Below are positions 7,973-17,150 of a DNA stretch of 64,000 bases, piece by piece (positions within the stretch are counted from its first letter, which is position 1; each line of letters begins with the position of its first letter). Source of the stretch: Rhodococcus sp. SBT000017 (GTDB lineage: Bacteria; Actinomycetota; Actinomycetes; Mycobacteriales; Mycobacteriaceae). The position numbers were made by a program, and so were the translations under genes. The stretch lies in NCBI RefSeq assembly GCF_003688915.1, contig NZ_REFU01000001.1, positions 1,922,001 to 1,986,000 on the forward strand. Reading direction: 5' to 3'. The notes beneath the pieces are model-generated. The model was given only the letters and a program-made list of their open reading frames with translations, did not search any database and had not been told where the DNA came from.

Positions 7973-9114
7973 CCACGTCCGAGCGAGAACGGAACTCCGC
8001 CGACGTCATCGTGATCGGCGGCGGAATCGGGGGTGTCTCGCTCGGTTACGAACTCGCGAGCGACCGACGCGTCGCACTGCTCGAGCGCGAATCGACCCTG
8101 GCCTTCCACACCACCGGACGTTCGGCCGCCCTGTTCCTGGAAACCTACGGCAACAGCACCATTCGGGCACTGACGACGGCCAGCCGGGCATTTCTGGTCG
8201 ACCCGCCGGAGCACTTCCGATCCGAGCTGCTCGCCCCGCGACCGCTGCTGCAGTTCGCGGCAACCGGGCGAGGTGACGCGCTCGAGGCAACGTACGCGGA
8301 CGTCAGCCGACTGACACCCGACGCCCGATTGGTCTCCCCGACCGACGCGCGTACGCTCTTCCCGCCGCTACGTCCCGAACTGATCGATTGTGCACTGTAC
8401 GAACCACATTCGATGGAGGTCGACGTTCACGCACTGCATCAGGGCTTCGTGCGGGGGCTGCGCGATCGAGGTGGACGAGTCCACACCGGGGCAGGCGTGA
8501 CACAACTGAGACGCGTCGACGGACTGTGGCACGTGCACACCACGGACGGGTCGGTCCACACCGCTCCTCTCGTCGTCGACGCAGCAGGCGCATGGGCGGA
8601 CGTCGTCGGCGAGATGGCGGGTGCCGATCCGATCGGACTCGTCCCGATGCGTCGGTCGGTGTTCATGGTCGCCGCGCCCGATGATCTGGACACCGCGAAT
8701 CTGGCGACGTTGAGCGACATGGACGAGAAGTTCTACATCAAACCAGATGGCGCACAGTTGTTGTGCTCACCGGCTGACGAGACGCCCACCGAGCCCAGTG
8801 ACGCGCGTCCCGACGAATTGGAGATCGCGCGCGCGTTCGACGACATCGCCGAGGCGACCACGCTGACGGGCCGGCATTTGCGGTCGTCCTGGGCGGGTCT
8901 GCGCAGTTTCGTTCCCGATCGCACCCCGGTCGTGGGCTTCGATCGGAAGGTCGAAGGTTTCTTCTGGTGCGCCGGTCAGGGTGGATACGGAATCCAGACC
9001 TGTGCGGCACTGGCCCGAGTCGGCGCGACAATCGTTCGCGGAGAACCACTTCCACAGGACGTGGCCGCCCGCGGACTCGACGAAGCGGACCTGTCGCCAG
9101 GCCGATTCTGGTGA
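7969..9114 (+). CDS. FAD-dependent amine/D-amino-acid oxidase-like (DAO family)
   Basis: A 381-aa flavoprotein with an N-terminal dinucleotide-binding fold VIVIGGGIGGVSLGYELA and a C-terminal GQGGYGIQT motif, typical of the DAO family (glycine, sarcosine and D-amino acid oxidases or dehydrogenases). The central part matches substrate domains of that family. The start overlaps the Lrp stop by ATGA. Being coupled to an Lrp-type regulator suggests oxidation of an amino acid or N-methyl amino acid, but the substrate cannot be named. No partner subunits such as those of heterotetrameric sarcosine oxidase are nearby. Confidence 0.8.
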   Translation: MTTSERERNSADVIVIGGGIGGVSLGYELASDRRVALLERESTLAFHTTGRSAALFLETYGNSTIRALTTASRAFLVDPPEHFRSELLAPRPLLQFAATGRGDALEATYADVSRLTPDARLVSPTDARTLFPPLRPELIDCALYEPHSMEVDVHALHQGFVRGLRDRGGRVHTGAGVTQLRRVDGLWHVHTTDGSVHTAPLVVDAAGAWADVVGEMAGADPIGLVPMRRSVFMVAAPDDLDTANLATLSDMDEKFYIKPDGAQLLCSPADETPTEPSDARPDELEIARAFDDIAEATTLTGRHLRSSWAGLRSFVPDRTPVVGFDRKVEGFFWCAGQGGYGIQTCAALARVGATIVRGEPLPQDVAARGLDEADLSPGRFW

Positions 9115-9181
9115 AAGGCGCTCCGCGCCACGTGCACGAAAGCTCGACCTGGGCTACGAAGTTCCACTCACATCGACAAGC

Positions 9182-9799
9182 TCAGCCGGCCACGACGCGT
9201 CGTAGATCACGCACCGTGGTTCGGTAGATGTCCAGTAGATCGGCGTCCTGCCCACCGTCGACTCGCTCGGCCCAGTCGTCGAAGGCGATGCGCATGACCA
9301 TCCCGGCCCCCTCGACCAGAAGTCTCGCGTAGGAACGCGGCTCGTGGCCACCGAGCCTCTCGGCTACCGCATCGGTGACGCGGCACAACGTCATCGCGTC
9401 GTGGGCGAAGGCCGCGGAACGCAGGTGCGCGTCGGCGCCGATCAGCCGTCGGGTACGCCGGAGGCGATCTCGCACCTCGTCCGGCGCGGAGGAAAGTCGT
9501 TCGACGGATCGCTCGTAGAGTGCTTCGATACCGGTGATGGTGATGTTCTTCGGTGCCGTGGACGCCAGCCAGGCGTTCAGGTCGACATCCAGGTCCGGGT
9601 CGTTTCCGAGGACGGACTCCTCCTTCGACGCGAAGCTGCGGAAGAACGTGCTGGGCGACACCCCGGCCCGACGCGCGATCTCGTCGACCGTCGTCGCGGC
9701 GCACCCTTGCTTCTCGAACAGGTCGAGCGCGGCGCGGGTGATCTCGAGTTGGGTGTCTCGGCGACGTCGCTCTCGCAGATCGGGCGCTCGTTCGGTCAT
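9182..9799 (-). CDS. TetR-family repressor
   Basis: A 205-aa regulator with an N-terminal TetR helix-turn-helix (TRAALDLFEKQGCAATTVDEIA, RRAGVSPSTFFRSFASKEE) and a C-terminal ligand domain. The ATG at 9799 was preferred over the GTG at 9808 because AAGGAG lies 8 nt before the ATG and overlaps the GTG. It is divergent from an MFS drug-efflux gene with a strong palindrome between them, the classical layout of a local efflux repressor. The inducer is unknown. Confidence 0.87.
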   Translation of the reverse strand: MTERAPDLRERRRRDTQLEITRAALDLFEKQGCAATTVDEIARRAGVSPSTFFRSFASKEESVLGNDPDLDVDLNAWLASTAPKNITITGIEALYERSVERLSSAPDEVRDRLRRTRRLIGADAHLRSAAFAHDAMTLCRVTDAVAERLGGHEPRSYARLLVEGAGMVMRIAFDDWAERVDGGQDADLLDIYRTTVRDLRRVVAG

Positions 9800-9823
9800 C
9801 CTCGTCACTCCTTCGTATTCTCG

Positions 9824-9865
9824 CTGTCAACTTACCAGTAGTATTCAAGTTGACAGTCACTGTCA
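9824..9865. promoter_or_regulatory. Composite TetR operator between efflux pump and repressor
   Basis: Two symmetric elements share one arm. CTGTCAACTT (9824-9833) is repeated inverted as AAGTTGACAG (9847-9856), a perfect 10-bp arm pair with a 13-nt spacer. Overlapping its right arm, TGACAGTCACTGTCA (9851-9865) is a perfect 15-bp palindrome. A TTGACA hexamer lies within it and could be a -35 box. The position between divergent tetR and MFS genes supports an operator role. Confidence 0.7.
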
Positions 9866-9929
9866 TGATGATTCAAGCTATTGAGCGGGCCGAAAGTCCG
9901 CACTTCGAACCCATACTCGAAAGCTTCCG

Positions 9930-11408
9930 ATGACCTCACCTGAGACCGACCACATGTCCGAGCCCACGTCGGGCGACGAACTCGCGCCGGGCAGCAAACT
10001 ACTGATCGGCATTCTCGTCATCGCGGCGTTCGTCATGATCCTCAACGAGACGATCATGAGCGTGGCACTACCGACCCTGATGGTCGACCTCGACATCACG
10101 GCGACGACGGCGCAGTGGCTCACCACCGGATTCCTGCTGACCATGGCCGTGGTCATCCCCATCACCGGATTCCTGTTCCAGCGATTCACGTTGCGTCAGG
10201 TGTTCGTGGCAGCGATGACGCTGTTCACCGTCGGCACACTGCTCGCGGCCTCGGCCCCGGGATTCGAACTGCTCCTGCTCGGACGCATCACCCAGGCCAG
10301 CGGCACGGCAATCATGTTGCCGCTGCTCATGACCACGGTGCTCACCGTCGTCCCGGCCCACAAGCGCGGCGCGATGATGGGCGTGATCTCCATCGTCATC
10401 GCGGTGGCACCCGCTGTCGGTCCGACGATCTCGGGCATCATCCTCGATTCGCTGGACTGGCGCTGGATGTTCTGGCTCGTCCTGCCGATCGCCCTCCTCG
10501 CGTTCGCGATCGGGACCACTCTCGTGAAGAACGTGACCCAGACCGGGCGACCGTCGTTCGATCCGCCGTCGGTCGTGTTGTCCGCGTTGGCGTTCGGCGG
10601 GATCGTCTACGGCCTGAGCAGCCTCGGACACTCGGCCGAGGATTCCGTGGTGCCGGTTTGGCTGCCGCTGGTGGTGGGTGCGATCTCCCTCGTCGTGTTC
10701 GTTCTCCGGCAGATCTCGCGCCAGGATCGCGGCGCACTGCTGGACATGCGTCCGTTCCGCACCCCCACCTTCAGCATCGGCCTCGGTATGATCGCGATCT
10801 CGATGATGGCACTGTTCGGCGCTCTGATCCTGCTGCCGATGTATCTGCAGAACGTCCGCGGACTCGACACTCTCGACACCGGCCTGATGCTGCTCCCCGG
10901 CGGACTGCTGATGGGTCTGCTCGCGCCGTTCGTCGGACGCATCTTCGACCGAATCGGTCCGCGCCCGTTGGTCATTCCGGGCGCGATGGTGGTGAGCGCC
11001 GCACTGTGGTCGATGACCGTGCTGGACGCGCAATCTGCGCTCCCGCTCGTGATCGGTATCCACATGCTGCTCTCGGCGGGTCTCGCTCTCATCATGACGC
11101 CGCTGATGACATCGTCGCTGGGATCGCTTCCGACACAGCTGTACTCACACGGAAGCGCCATCTTCAACACTGTTCAGCAGTTGGCCGGTGCTGCGGGTAC
11201 CGCCCTGTTCGTCACCGTCATGTCGAACACCGCAGCAGCCCGAATCTCCGACGGCGCAACCCAGGTCGGCGGTTCGGAGGCCGGTATCCACACCGCGTTC
11301 CTCTACGGCGGCGCAGTATCTCTGGTGGCCGTCGCTGCGTCGTTCTTCATCCGCGCCCCGGCACGCAAGGATCTCGACGAGGTCGCTCCCGTACAGCCGG
11401 TGCACTGA
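9930..11408 (+). CDS. MFS multidrug exporter, DHA2 (EmrB/QacA) family
   Basis: A 492-aa membrane transporter with about 14 hydrophobic segments, as expected for the 14-TM DHA2 family of proton-driven drug exporters. The N-terminal FVMILNETIMSVALPTL and ATTAQWLTTGFLLTMAVVIP stretches are characteristic. It is divergent from tetR and probably controlled by it. The ATG at 9930 has no strong ribosome site; an in-frame ATG at 9954 is a possible alternative. Its stop lies 1 nt from the stop of the convergent fused E1 gene. The exported compound is unknown. Confidence 0.87.
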   Translation: MTSPETDHMSEPTSGDELAPGSKLLIGILVIAAFVMILNETIMSVALPTLMVDLDITATTAQWLTTGFLLTMAVVIPITGFLFQRFTLRQVFVAAMTLFTVGTLLAASAPGFELLLLGRITQASGTAIMLPLLMTTVLTVVPAHKRGAMMGVISIVIAVAPAVGPTISGIILDSLDWRWMFWLVLPIALLAFAIGTTLVKNVTQTGRPSFDPPSVVLSALAFGGIVYGLSSLGHSAEDSVVPVWLPLVVGAISLVVFVLRQISRQDRGALLDMRPFRTPTFSIGLGMIAISMMALFGALILLPMYLQNVRGLDTLDTGLMLLPGGLLMGLLAPFVGRIFDRIGPRPLVIPGAMVVSAALWSMTVLDAQSALPLVIGIHMLLSAGLALIMTPLMTSSLGSLPTQLYSHGSAIFNTVQQLAGAAGTALFVTVMSNTAAARISDGATQVGGSEAGIHTAFLYGGAVSLVAVAASFFIRAPARKDLDEVAPVQPVH

Positions 11409-11409
11409 G

Positions 11410-13557
11410 TCAACCGAATTCGACCATCTCCGCAGCCGCAGAAACGATCTCGTCTTCCGACAGGAGGACGAGATCGGCTGCGGCGCCCAGCGGAACGAAC
11501 GAATTCTTGCTCGCCACTCGGCGGATCGTACCCGCGTAGCCACCCTCGATCAGGGCCGTCACGACGCCTTCTCCCACTCCCCCGTCGTGGCGGGTCTCGT
11601 CCGCGATCAACACTCGATCGAAGCCTTCGAGCCGGCGCAGAAGGTCGTCGACCGGCAGCGGAACGATCCAGCGCAGATCGACGATCGTCACGCCGATGCC
11701 GCGCTCACGCAACCTCGACGCGGCGCGCCTGCTCATCACCACCCCGTTACCGAAGGTGACGATGGCCAGATCCTCACCGTCCGAATGGGTTGCGATGGTC
11801 GCGAACTCGGCCGACGCGTCGTCGACGCACCGCAACGCCCCGTCGCCGTCGTCCAGATCGACGCGGTGGTACAGCGCAACCGGCTCCAGAAAGACGCATA
11901 CCCGTCCCTCCTCCACGGCCAGCGCCACGCACGTCCGCAGCAGCGCGGCGGCCTCGGCAGCGGAACTCGGAACGGCAACGACGATGCCCGGAATATCGCG
12001 CAGAACCGCAACCGCGTTGTCGTTGTGGAAGTGCCCTCCGAAACCACGCTGATACGCCAGACCGGCGATGCGCACGACCATCCCGTTGGTGAACTGCGCA
12101 TCGGAGAAGAACTTGAGCGACGCGGCCTCACCGCGCAGCTGATCCTCGGCGTTGTGCAGGTACGCCAGATACTGGACCTCGGGTATCGGAACGAATCCTG
12201 CGAGCGCGGTACCGAGGGCGGTGCCGAGCACCGTCTGCTCGTCGAGCAGGGTATCGAAAACCCTTGCTGCGCCGAACTTCTTGCGCAAACCTTTCGTGAC
12301 GCCGTAGACGCCGCCCTTGACAGCCACGTCCTCGCCGAACACGAGGACATCCGGTCGCGCCGCCATGATGTCGGCAAGCGTCGTGTTGATCATGGCGGCG
12401 AGCGTCAGACGCGGCCCGCCCTGTGTCGGTCGCAGGCTCTGCTCGGTGGCGGCCACGGCAATCGGTCGCCGTTCGGTGAGCGGAGCCATCACCGCGTCCG
12501 CGGTGACCAGGCGAGACGATGCCCCGGACCGGAGTGACTCGACCATCGCCTCGGCCTCGGTCATCACGGTCTCGCGTACTGCCTCGTAGCGACCTTCGAC
12601 GTCGGCTGCCGAGAGCACACCGGCCCCGATCAGCGCACGTGCGCAGGCCAGCAACGGATCTCGTGCGTAGTCGCCGACGATGTCTGCGTTGGTGCGGTAC
12701 GCGAGCTCGGCGTCGGATCCGGCGTGGCCCATCAACCGCACTGTCTCGAGGTGCAACATCACCGGCCGACGCCCCGACCGCACTGCGGCGACAGCGGCGT
12801 CCACGGTACTCATCAGCGCGACCGGGTCTGTCCCGTCGGCTCGGACGTACTCGATCGACGGAAATCGGCTGAGCGACTGCGCGATCCAGCCCCGCGGCGA
12901 CCGGGTACTGATTCCGATGCCGTTGTCCTCGCAGACGAGAAGGATCGGCATCGGAATCGACTGGTGGGCACAGTACGCAGCCGAATTGAGCGCACCGACC
13001 GTCGTCGAATGATTGGCCGAGGCATCGCCGAAGCTGCACACCACGATGGCGTCCTCGGGCCACGGCGTTCGATGACGCAGCGCCTTCGCGCGACCGAGAG
13101 CGAACGCCAGTCCGACCGCGCGCGGAACCTGCGAGCCGATGGTGGAGGTCTGTGGCACGATGCCCAGATCCGGGTGCCCGAACACCTTGTGGCGTCCGCC
13201 CGAGATGGGGTCGCGGGTGGAGGCGACCAACCCGGCCAGCACGTCGTGGATCGGGTTCGAACCCGAATGCTGTTGTGCACGTGCGGCATAGAAACCGCCC
13301 GAGCGGTAGTGCAGCAGGGCCGGGTCGGTGACCGTCGTCGCGGCACCGACGGCTGCATTTGCTTCGTGCCCGGACGATCCGATGGTGTAGTACCCGAAGC
13401 CCTCGGACTGCAACCAGCGGGCTGCGAAGTCCAGGTGCCGGCTCGCGAGCTGCGCATCGAAGTACCGCAGCAGACGATCCGGATCGGCGAGCTCCGGCCC
13501 GCTCGTCGAGGCGACCCTGATCCGGTCCAGGAAATGCGCGTCGATCGCGTTCGCCAC
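11410..13557 (-). CDS. Fused alpha-beta E1 subunit, 2-oxoacid (branched-chain) dehydrogenase
   Basis: A 715-aa thiamine-diphosphate enzyme in which the E1 alpha-like half (about 1-340) and beta-like half (about 375-715) are one polypeptide. The alpha half carries GDASANHSTTVGAL and CEDNGIG, the ThDP/Mg motif region; the beta half carries VFGEDVAVKGGVYGVTKGL. It would decarboxylate a 2-oxoacid and acylate the E2 lipoyl domain. The GTG at 13557 has a GAGGGGC site; a GTG at 13578 is also possible. It lies 37 nt after bkdC in the same direction, so this operon encodes both split and fused E1 enzymes. The true 2-oxoacid may differ from that of BkdAB. Confidence 0.82.
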   Translation of the reverse strand: MANAIDAHFLDRIRVASTSGPELADPDRLLRYFDAQLASRHLDFAARWLQSEGFGYYTIGSSGHEANAAVGAATTVTDPALLHYRSGGFYAARAQQHSGSNPIHDVLAGLVASTRDPISGGRHKVFGHPDLGIVPQTSTIGSQVPRAVGLAFALGRAKALRHRTPWPEDAIVVCSFGDASANHSTTVGALNSAAYCAHQSIPMPILLVCEDNGIGISTRSPRGWIAQSLSRFPSIEYVRADGTDPVALMSTVDAAVAAVRSGRRPVMLHLETVRLMGHAGSDAELAYRTNADIVGDYARDPLLACARALIGAGVLSAADVEGRYEAVRETVMTEAEAMVESLRSGASSRLVTADAVMAPLTERRPIAVAATEQSLRPTQGGPRLTLAAMINTTLADIMAARPDVLVFGEDVAVKGGVYGVTKGLRKKFGAARVFDTLLDEQTVLGTALGTALAGFVPIPEVQYLAYLHNAEDQLRGEAASLKFFSDAQFTNGMVVRIAGLAYQRGFGGHFHNDNAVAVLRDIPGIVVAVPSSAAEAAALLRTCVALAVEEGRVCVFLEPVALYHRVDLDDGDGALRCVDDASAEFATIATHSDGEDLAIVTFGNGVVMSRRAASRLRERGIGVTIVDLRWIVPLPVDDLLRRLEGFDRVLIADETRHDGGVGEGVVTALIEGGYAGTIRRVASKNSFVPLGAAADLVLLSEDEIVSAAAEMVEFG

Positions 13558-13594
13558 GCTCGCCCCTCTTCGTCTCACGGTACGAGCTGGGAAG

Positions 13595-14884
13595 TCAGCC
13601 CAGCGCGATCATATCCACCGGAGAGCTCAACAACCGGCCGACGAGCGCGAGAAACTGCGATCCTTGCTGACCGTCGACGAGGCGATGGTCGAACGAGAGC
13701 GACAGTGTCGTCGCCGACCGTAGTGCGATCTCGCCCTCGTGTTCCCACGGCATGCGGCGAATGGAGCCGAAACAGAGGATGGCGGCCTCGCCGGGGTTGA
13801 GGATCGGCGTACCGGCGTCGACTCCGAACACTCCGACGTTGGTGATGGTGATCGTGCCGTCGGCGAGATCGGCCGGACTGCTCTTGCCTTCCTTGGCCGT
13901 CCGCGTCAGATCCGAGAGCGCGCGGGCGATGTCCACCAGAGACTTCTCGTGTGCGTCCTTGATGTTCGGCACCATCAGTCCGCGCGGAGTCGCGGCGGCG
14001 ATACCGAGATTGACGTAGTGCTTGGTCACGATCTCCTGAGTCGTCTCGTCCCAGGAGGAGTTGAGCGACGGATTCGATTTCAGCGCAACGAGAACCGCCT
14101 TGGCGACCAGAGCCAGCGGGGTCAGCCGCACGTCTGCGAAGTGGGTCGAGGACCGCAGGGAGTCCAGCAGTATGAGGGTGTCGGTGACGTCGACGGTCAC
14201 GAACTCGGTGACGTGCGGAGCGGTGAATGCACTGCGCACCATCGCATCCGCCGTGTGCTTGCGCACCCCCTTGATCGGTGTGCGCTCTTCGCGACCGACC
14301 CGTAGCGGGGCCTGCTCCCCTGCAGTGTCGGCTCCGTGCAGATACGACTCGACATCCTCGCGGGTGACGTCGCCGCGAGTTCCGGTCGGGGGAACCTCGG
14401 CCAGATCGACAGCGTTGTCCTTGGCGATCTTTCGCACCGTCGGTGCCGCCAGCGGTTTTCCGTTCTGCGCGTTCGATGTCGGAGCGACCGGCGTGCTCCC
14501 CCGGCCGCCGCGTCGACTCGATCCTTCCTTCGCCACGCCGTAGCCGACGAGAACCGGGACGCGTTCCTCGCTGTCCTCCACCGGACTCGCGTCGTCCACA
14601 TCGGTGCCGGCGACGACGACTTCGGGGTCCTCGGTGTCTCCATCGACTCGGATGTCGATGATCGGGACCCCGACCTCGACGGTGTCACCTTCCGACACAT
14701 GAAGGGCAGCAACGACGCCCGCGAACGGTGAGGGAAGTTCGACGGCGGCCTTGGCCGTCTCGACCTCGGCGATGTTCTGATTCAGCTCGATAGTGTCACC
14801 GACGGCGACGAGCCAGGTCAGCAGATCGGCTTCGGTGAGTCCTTCCCCGAGGTCGGGCAATGGAAAGCTCTTGATGGTGGGCAT
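13595..14884 (-). CDS. bkdC: Branched-chain 2-oxoacid dehydrogenase E2 (dihydrolipoyl acyltransferase)
   Basis: A 429-aa E2 core protein. The N-terminal lipoyl domain has ETAKAAVELPSPF with the lipoylated Lys45. A Gly/Pro/Ala-rich linker leads to the peripheral-subunit-binding domain (PTVRKIAKDNAVDLAEVPPT, about 145-180), then the acyltransferase domain ending in SFDHRLVDGQQGSQF with catalytic His and Asp (about 400 and 404). It transfers the acyl group from E1 to CoA. It sits between bkdB and the fused E1 gene in one operon; no lipoamide dehydrogenase (E3) gene is in the window. Confidence 0.9.
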   Translation of the reverse strand: MPTIKSFPLPDLGEGLTEADLLTWLVAVGDTIELNQNIAEVETAKAAVELPSPFAGVVAALHVSEGDTVEVGVPIIDIRVDGDTEDPEVVVAGTDVDDASPVEDSEERVPVLVGYGVAKEGSSRRGGRGSTPVAPTSNAQNGKPLAAPTVRKIAKDNAVDLAEVPPTGTRGDVTREDVESYLHGADTAGEQAPLRVGREERTPIKGVRKHTADAMVRSAFTAPHVTEFVTVDVTDTLILLDSLRSSTHFADVRLTPLALVAKAVLVALKSNPSLNSSWDETTQEIVTKHYVNLGIAAATPRGLMVPNIKDAHEKSLVDIARALSDLTRTAKEGKSSPADLADGTITITNVGVFGVDAGTPILNPGEAAILCFGSIRRMPWEHEGEIALRSATTLSLSFDHRLVDGQQGSQFLALVGRLLSSPVDMIALG

Positions 14885-14932
14885 CGTCGAATCCTGTTCG
14901 GTACGTATCGGCGGCGGTCGGTGAACGCGAGG

Positions 14933-15937
14933 TCAGTGCGAGCGGCAGCGGTCGACTGCGTCGAGAATCCGGTCGACGTCGGGGAGATAGAACTTCTCCA
15001 GCTTCGACGCCGGGTACGGAGTACCGAAGCCGCCGACGCGCAGCACCGGCGCTTCGAGGTTGTAGAAGCAGCGTTCGGAGATTCGAGCGGCGATCTCGGA
15101 GCCGAGGCCCATGAACACGGGGGCCTCGTGCGTGACGACCAGCCGTCCGGTCTTGCGTACCGAGGCCTCGATGGTTTCGAAGTCGATCGGCGAGAGAGAG
15201 CGCAGGTCGATGACCTCGATCGAGATTCCCTCGTGGGCAGCGACTTCGGCGGCCTTGCGGGCGGTGGCAACGAGCGGACCGTAGGCGATGAGGGTGATGT
15301 CGGTGCCCTCGGTGACCACCCGCGCCCGATGCAGCGGGTAGGACGCGTCGAGATCGCGCGACTCCAGATCGATCGGGCTCTTCTCCCAGTACCGGCGCTT
15401 CGGTTCGAAGAACAGCACCGGGTCGTCGCTGGCGACGGCTTGCTGAATCATCGAGTAGCCGTCGGCGGCATTGCTGCAGGTGACGACACGAAGGCCTGCG
15501 GTCTGCGCGAAGTAGCCCTCGGGAGACTCCGAATGATGCTCGACGGCACCGATTCCGCCACCGTAGGGCACGCGAATCGTCATCGGAATCTTCACATTGC
15601 CGCTGGTACGGTAGTGCAGTTTGGCGACCTGCGAGACGATCTGGTCGAACGCCGGGTAGATGAAGCCGTCGAACTGGATCTCGCACACCGGGCGGAATCC
15701 CCGCATCGCGAGTCCGACTGCGGTGCCGATGATGCCCGATTCGGCCAGCGGCATGTCGAGTACACGACCGGGGCCGAAGTCCTTCTGCAGGCCGTCGGTG
15801 ATGCGGAAGACGCCGCCGAGTTTGCCGATGTCCTCGCCCATCAGCAGAACTTTCGGGTCGTTCTCCATCGCTCGTCGCAGACCTGCATTGATGGCCTTGC
15901 CCAACGGAAGACTGGTGGGCCGTTCCAGGGTGGTCAT
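14933..15937 (-). CDS. bkdB: Branched-chain 2-oxoacid dehydrogenase E1 beta
   Basis: A 334-aa E1 beta subunit that pairs with BkdA to decarboxylate branched-chain 2-oxoacids. Recognisable stretches are LMGEDIGKLGGVFRITDGL, MPLAESGIIGTAVGLAMRG and RVPYGGGIGAVEHHSE, all typical of ThDP-dependent E1 beta chains. Its ATG overlaps the bkdA stop by 4 nt (ATGA), so stoichiometric coupled translation is likely. It is followed by bkdC after 48 nt. Confidence 0.92.
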   Translation of the reverse strand: MTTLERPTSLPLGKAINAGLRRAMENDPKVLLMGEDIGKLGGVFRITDGLQKDFGPGRVLDMPLAESGIIGTAVGLAMRGFRPVCEIQFDGFIYPAFDQIVSQVAKLHYRTSGNVKIPMTIRVPYGGGIGAVEHHSESPEGYFAQTAGLRVVTCSNAADGYSMIQQAVASDDPVLFFEPKRRYWEKSPIDLESRDLDASYPLHRARVVTEGTDITLIAYGPLVATARKAAEVAAHEGISIEVIDLRSLSPIDFETIEASVRKTGRLVVTHEAPVFMGLGSEIAARISERCFYNLEAPVLRVGGFGTPYPASKLEKFYLPDVDRILDAVDRCRSH

Positions 15938-17016
15938 GACATGGCTCCTTCGAATCCGGCTTGGTACGAGGCGAACTGGGCCCGCTCGTCATCCAGAAGG
16001 GGGTGTGGATCGGCATAGACGTTGTCGAACACCGACATCGCTTCCGGTTCGATTGTCTCCAGGCACCCGCGACGAAGCTCGGCGGCGACGTCGTCGGCCG
16101 TCCGCTTCACCGAGGCGGCGAACGCATCGTCGAACACGCCGATTCGCCTGAGCAGCTTCTCGATTCGATCGATCGGATCCTTGGCGCGCCATTCGTCGTC
16201 GGTGGCACCCGAGCGGTATCGCGTCGGATCGTCGGACGTGGTGTGCGGGCCCATGCGGTAGGTGACGGCCTCGATGAGCGTCGGGCCGCTGCCTTCACGC
16301 GCCCGCGCCAGTGCTGCCCTGGTCACAGCCAGGACGGCGAGGACGTCGTTTCCGTCGACGCGGACCGACGGAATTCCGTATCCCTCACCGCGGGCGGCGA
16401 TCGTCGCCTTCGTCTGCACCGTCACCGGTTCGGAGATGGCCCACTGGTTGTTCTGGCAGAAGAAGACCACCGGTGCGTGGAAACTCGCGGCGAAGCCGAG
16501 TGCCTCGGAAATGTCGCCCTGGCTGGTGGCACCGTCGCCGAAGTAGGTGATGGCCGCGCCCTCGGCTCCCTCGAGTTGCATGCCGATGGCGTACCCGGTT
16601 GCGTGCAGGCCCTGCGACCCGACGATGATCGCCGGCGTCGTCATGCGGTATTCGTACGGGTCCCAGCCGGAGAGGGTCGATCCGCGCCAGAAGCGCAGCA
16701 TCCGGGTGGGGTCGACGCCCCGGCAGTAGGCGACCCCGTGCTCGCGGTAGCTGGCGAACACGAAGTCCTCGGTGTCGAGCGCGCGAGCCGAACCGACCTG
16801 CGCCGCTTCCTGCCCGAGCAACGGTGCCCACAACCCCAGTTCGCCCTGTCGCTGGAGCGCGGTCGCCTCGGTGTCGATGCGCCGGACGACCACGAGATCG
16901 CGGTACATCTCCATCATCGCGGCCGTGTCGATGTCGGCGACGAGAGGCGAGTAGGTCTCGTTGCGGACCACCGTTCCAGATTCTTTGATCAGCTGTACCA
17001 GCGAGGTGGTGTTCAT
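15934..17016 (-). CDS. bkdA: Branched-chain 2-oxoacid dehydrogenase E1 alpha
   Basis: A 360-aa E1 alpha subunit. The ThDP/Mg-binding motif is YFGDGATSQGDISEALGFAA with CQNNQWAISEP downstream, matching the GDG-X(~27)-NN pattern. RMGPHTTSDDPTRYR is the phosphorylation-loop region of the family. The ATG at 17016 was chosen over an upstream open stretch because it gives the normal family N-terminus and leaves a 134-nt regulatory gap to the divergent bkdR. First gene of the bkdA-bkdB-bkdC-fused E1 operon. Confidence 0.92.
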   Translation of the reverse strand: MNTTSLVQLIKESGTVVRNETYSPLVADIDTAAMMEMYRDLVVVRRIDTEATALQRQGELGLWAPLLGQEAAQVGSARALDTEDFVFASYREHGVAYCRGVDPTRMLRFWRGSTLSGWDPYEYRMTTPAIIVGSQGLHATGYAIGMQLEGAEGAAITYFGDGATSQGDISEALGFAASFHAPVVFFCQNNQWAISEPVTVQTKATIAARGEGYGIPSVRVDGNDVLAVLAVTRAALARAREGSGPTLIEAVTYRMGPHTTSDDPTRYRSGATDDEWRAKDPIDRIEKLLRRIGVFDDAFAASVKRTADDVAAELRRGCLETIEPEAMSVFDNVYADPHPLLDDERAQFASYQAGFEGAMS

Positions 17017-17076
17017 GTTCGTGGCACTCTCCGTCGTGGTGTGATGTCTTTCACAAGCACACCACCGACATCCACC

Positions 17077-17115
17077 CTGCACAAGTGATGACTTCACAAC
17101 TGCGCAGTGTGCACA
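17077..17115. promoter_or_regulatory. Candidate BkdR site in the bkdA/bkdR gap
   Basis: The gap between bkdA and bkdR contains TGTGCACA (17108-17115), a perfect 8-bp palindrome, and a TGCACAAG half-site nearby (17078-17085). The TGCAC core recurs in the gap before the amino acid dehydrogenase gene downstream of bkdR. Confidence 0.4.
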
Positions 17116-17150
17116 ATATTGGGTAAAGATTGAGCTACAGGAAGTGCGCA

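Noticed and set aside
10068..11063. Long open frame opposite the MFS gene
   Set aside because: Glu/Arg/Gln/His-rich peptide typical of an antisense frame to a membrane-protein gene; no start signal or motif.
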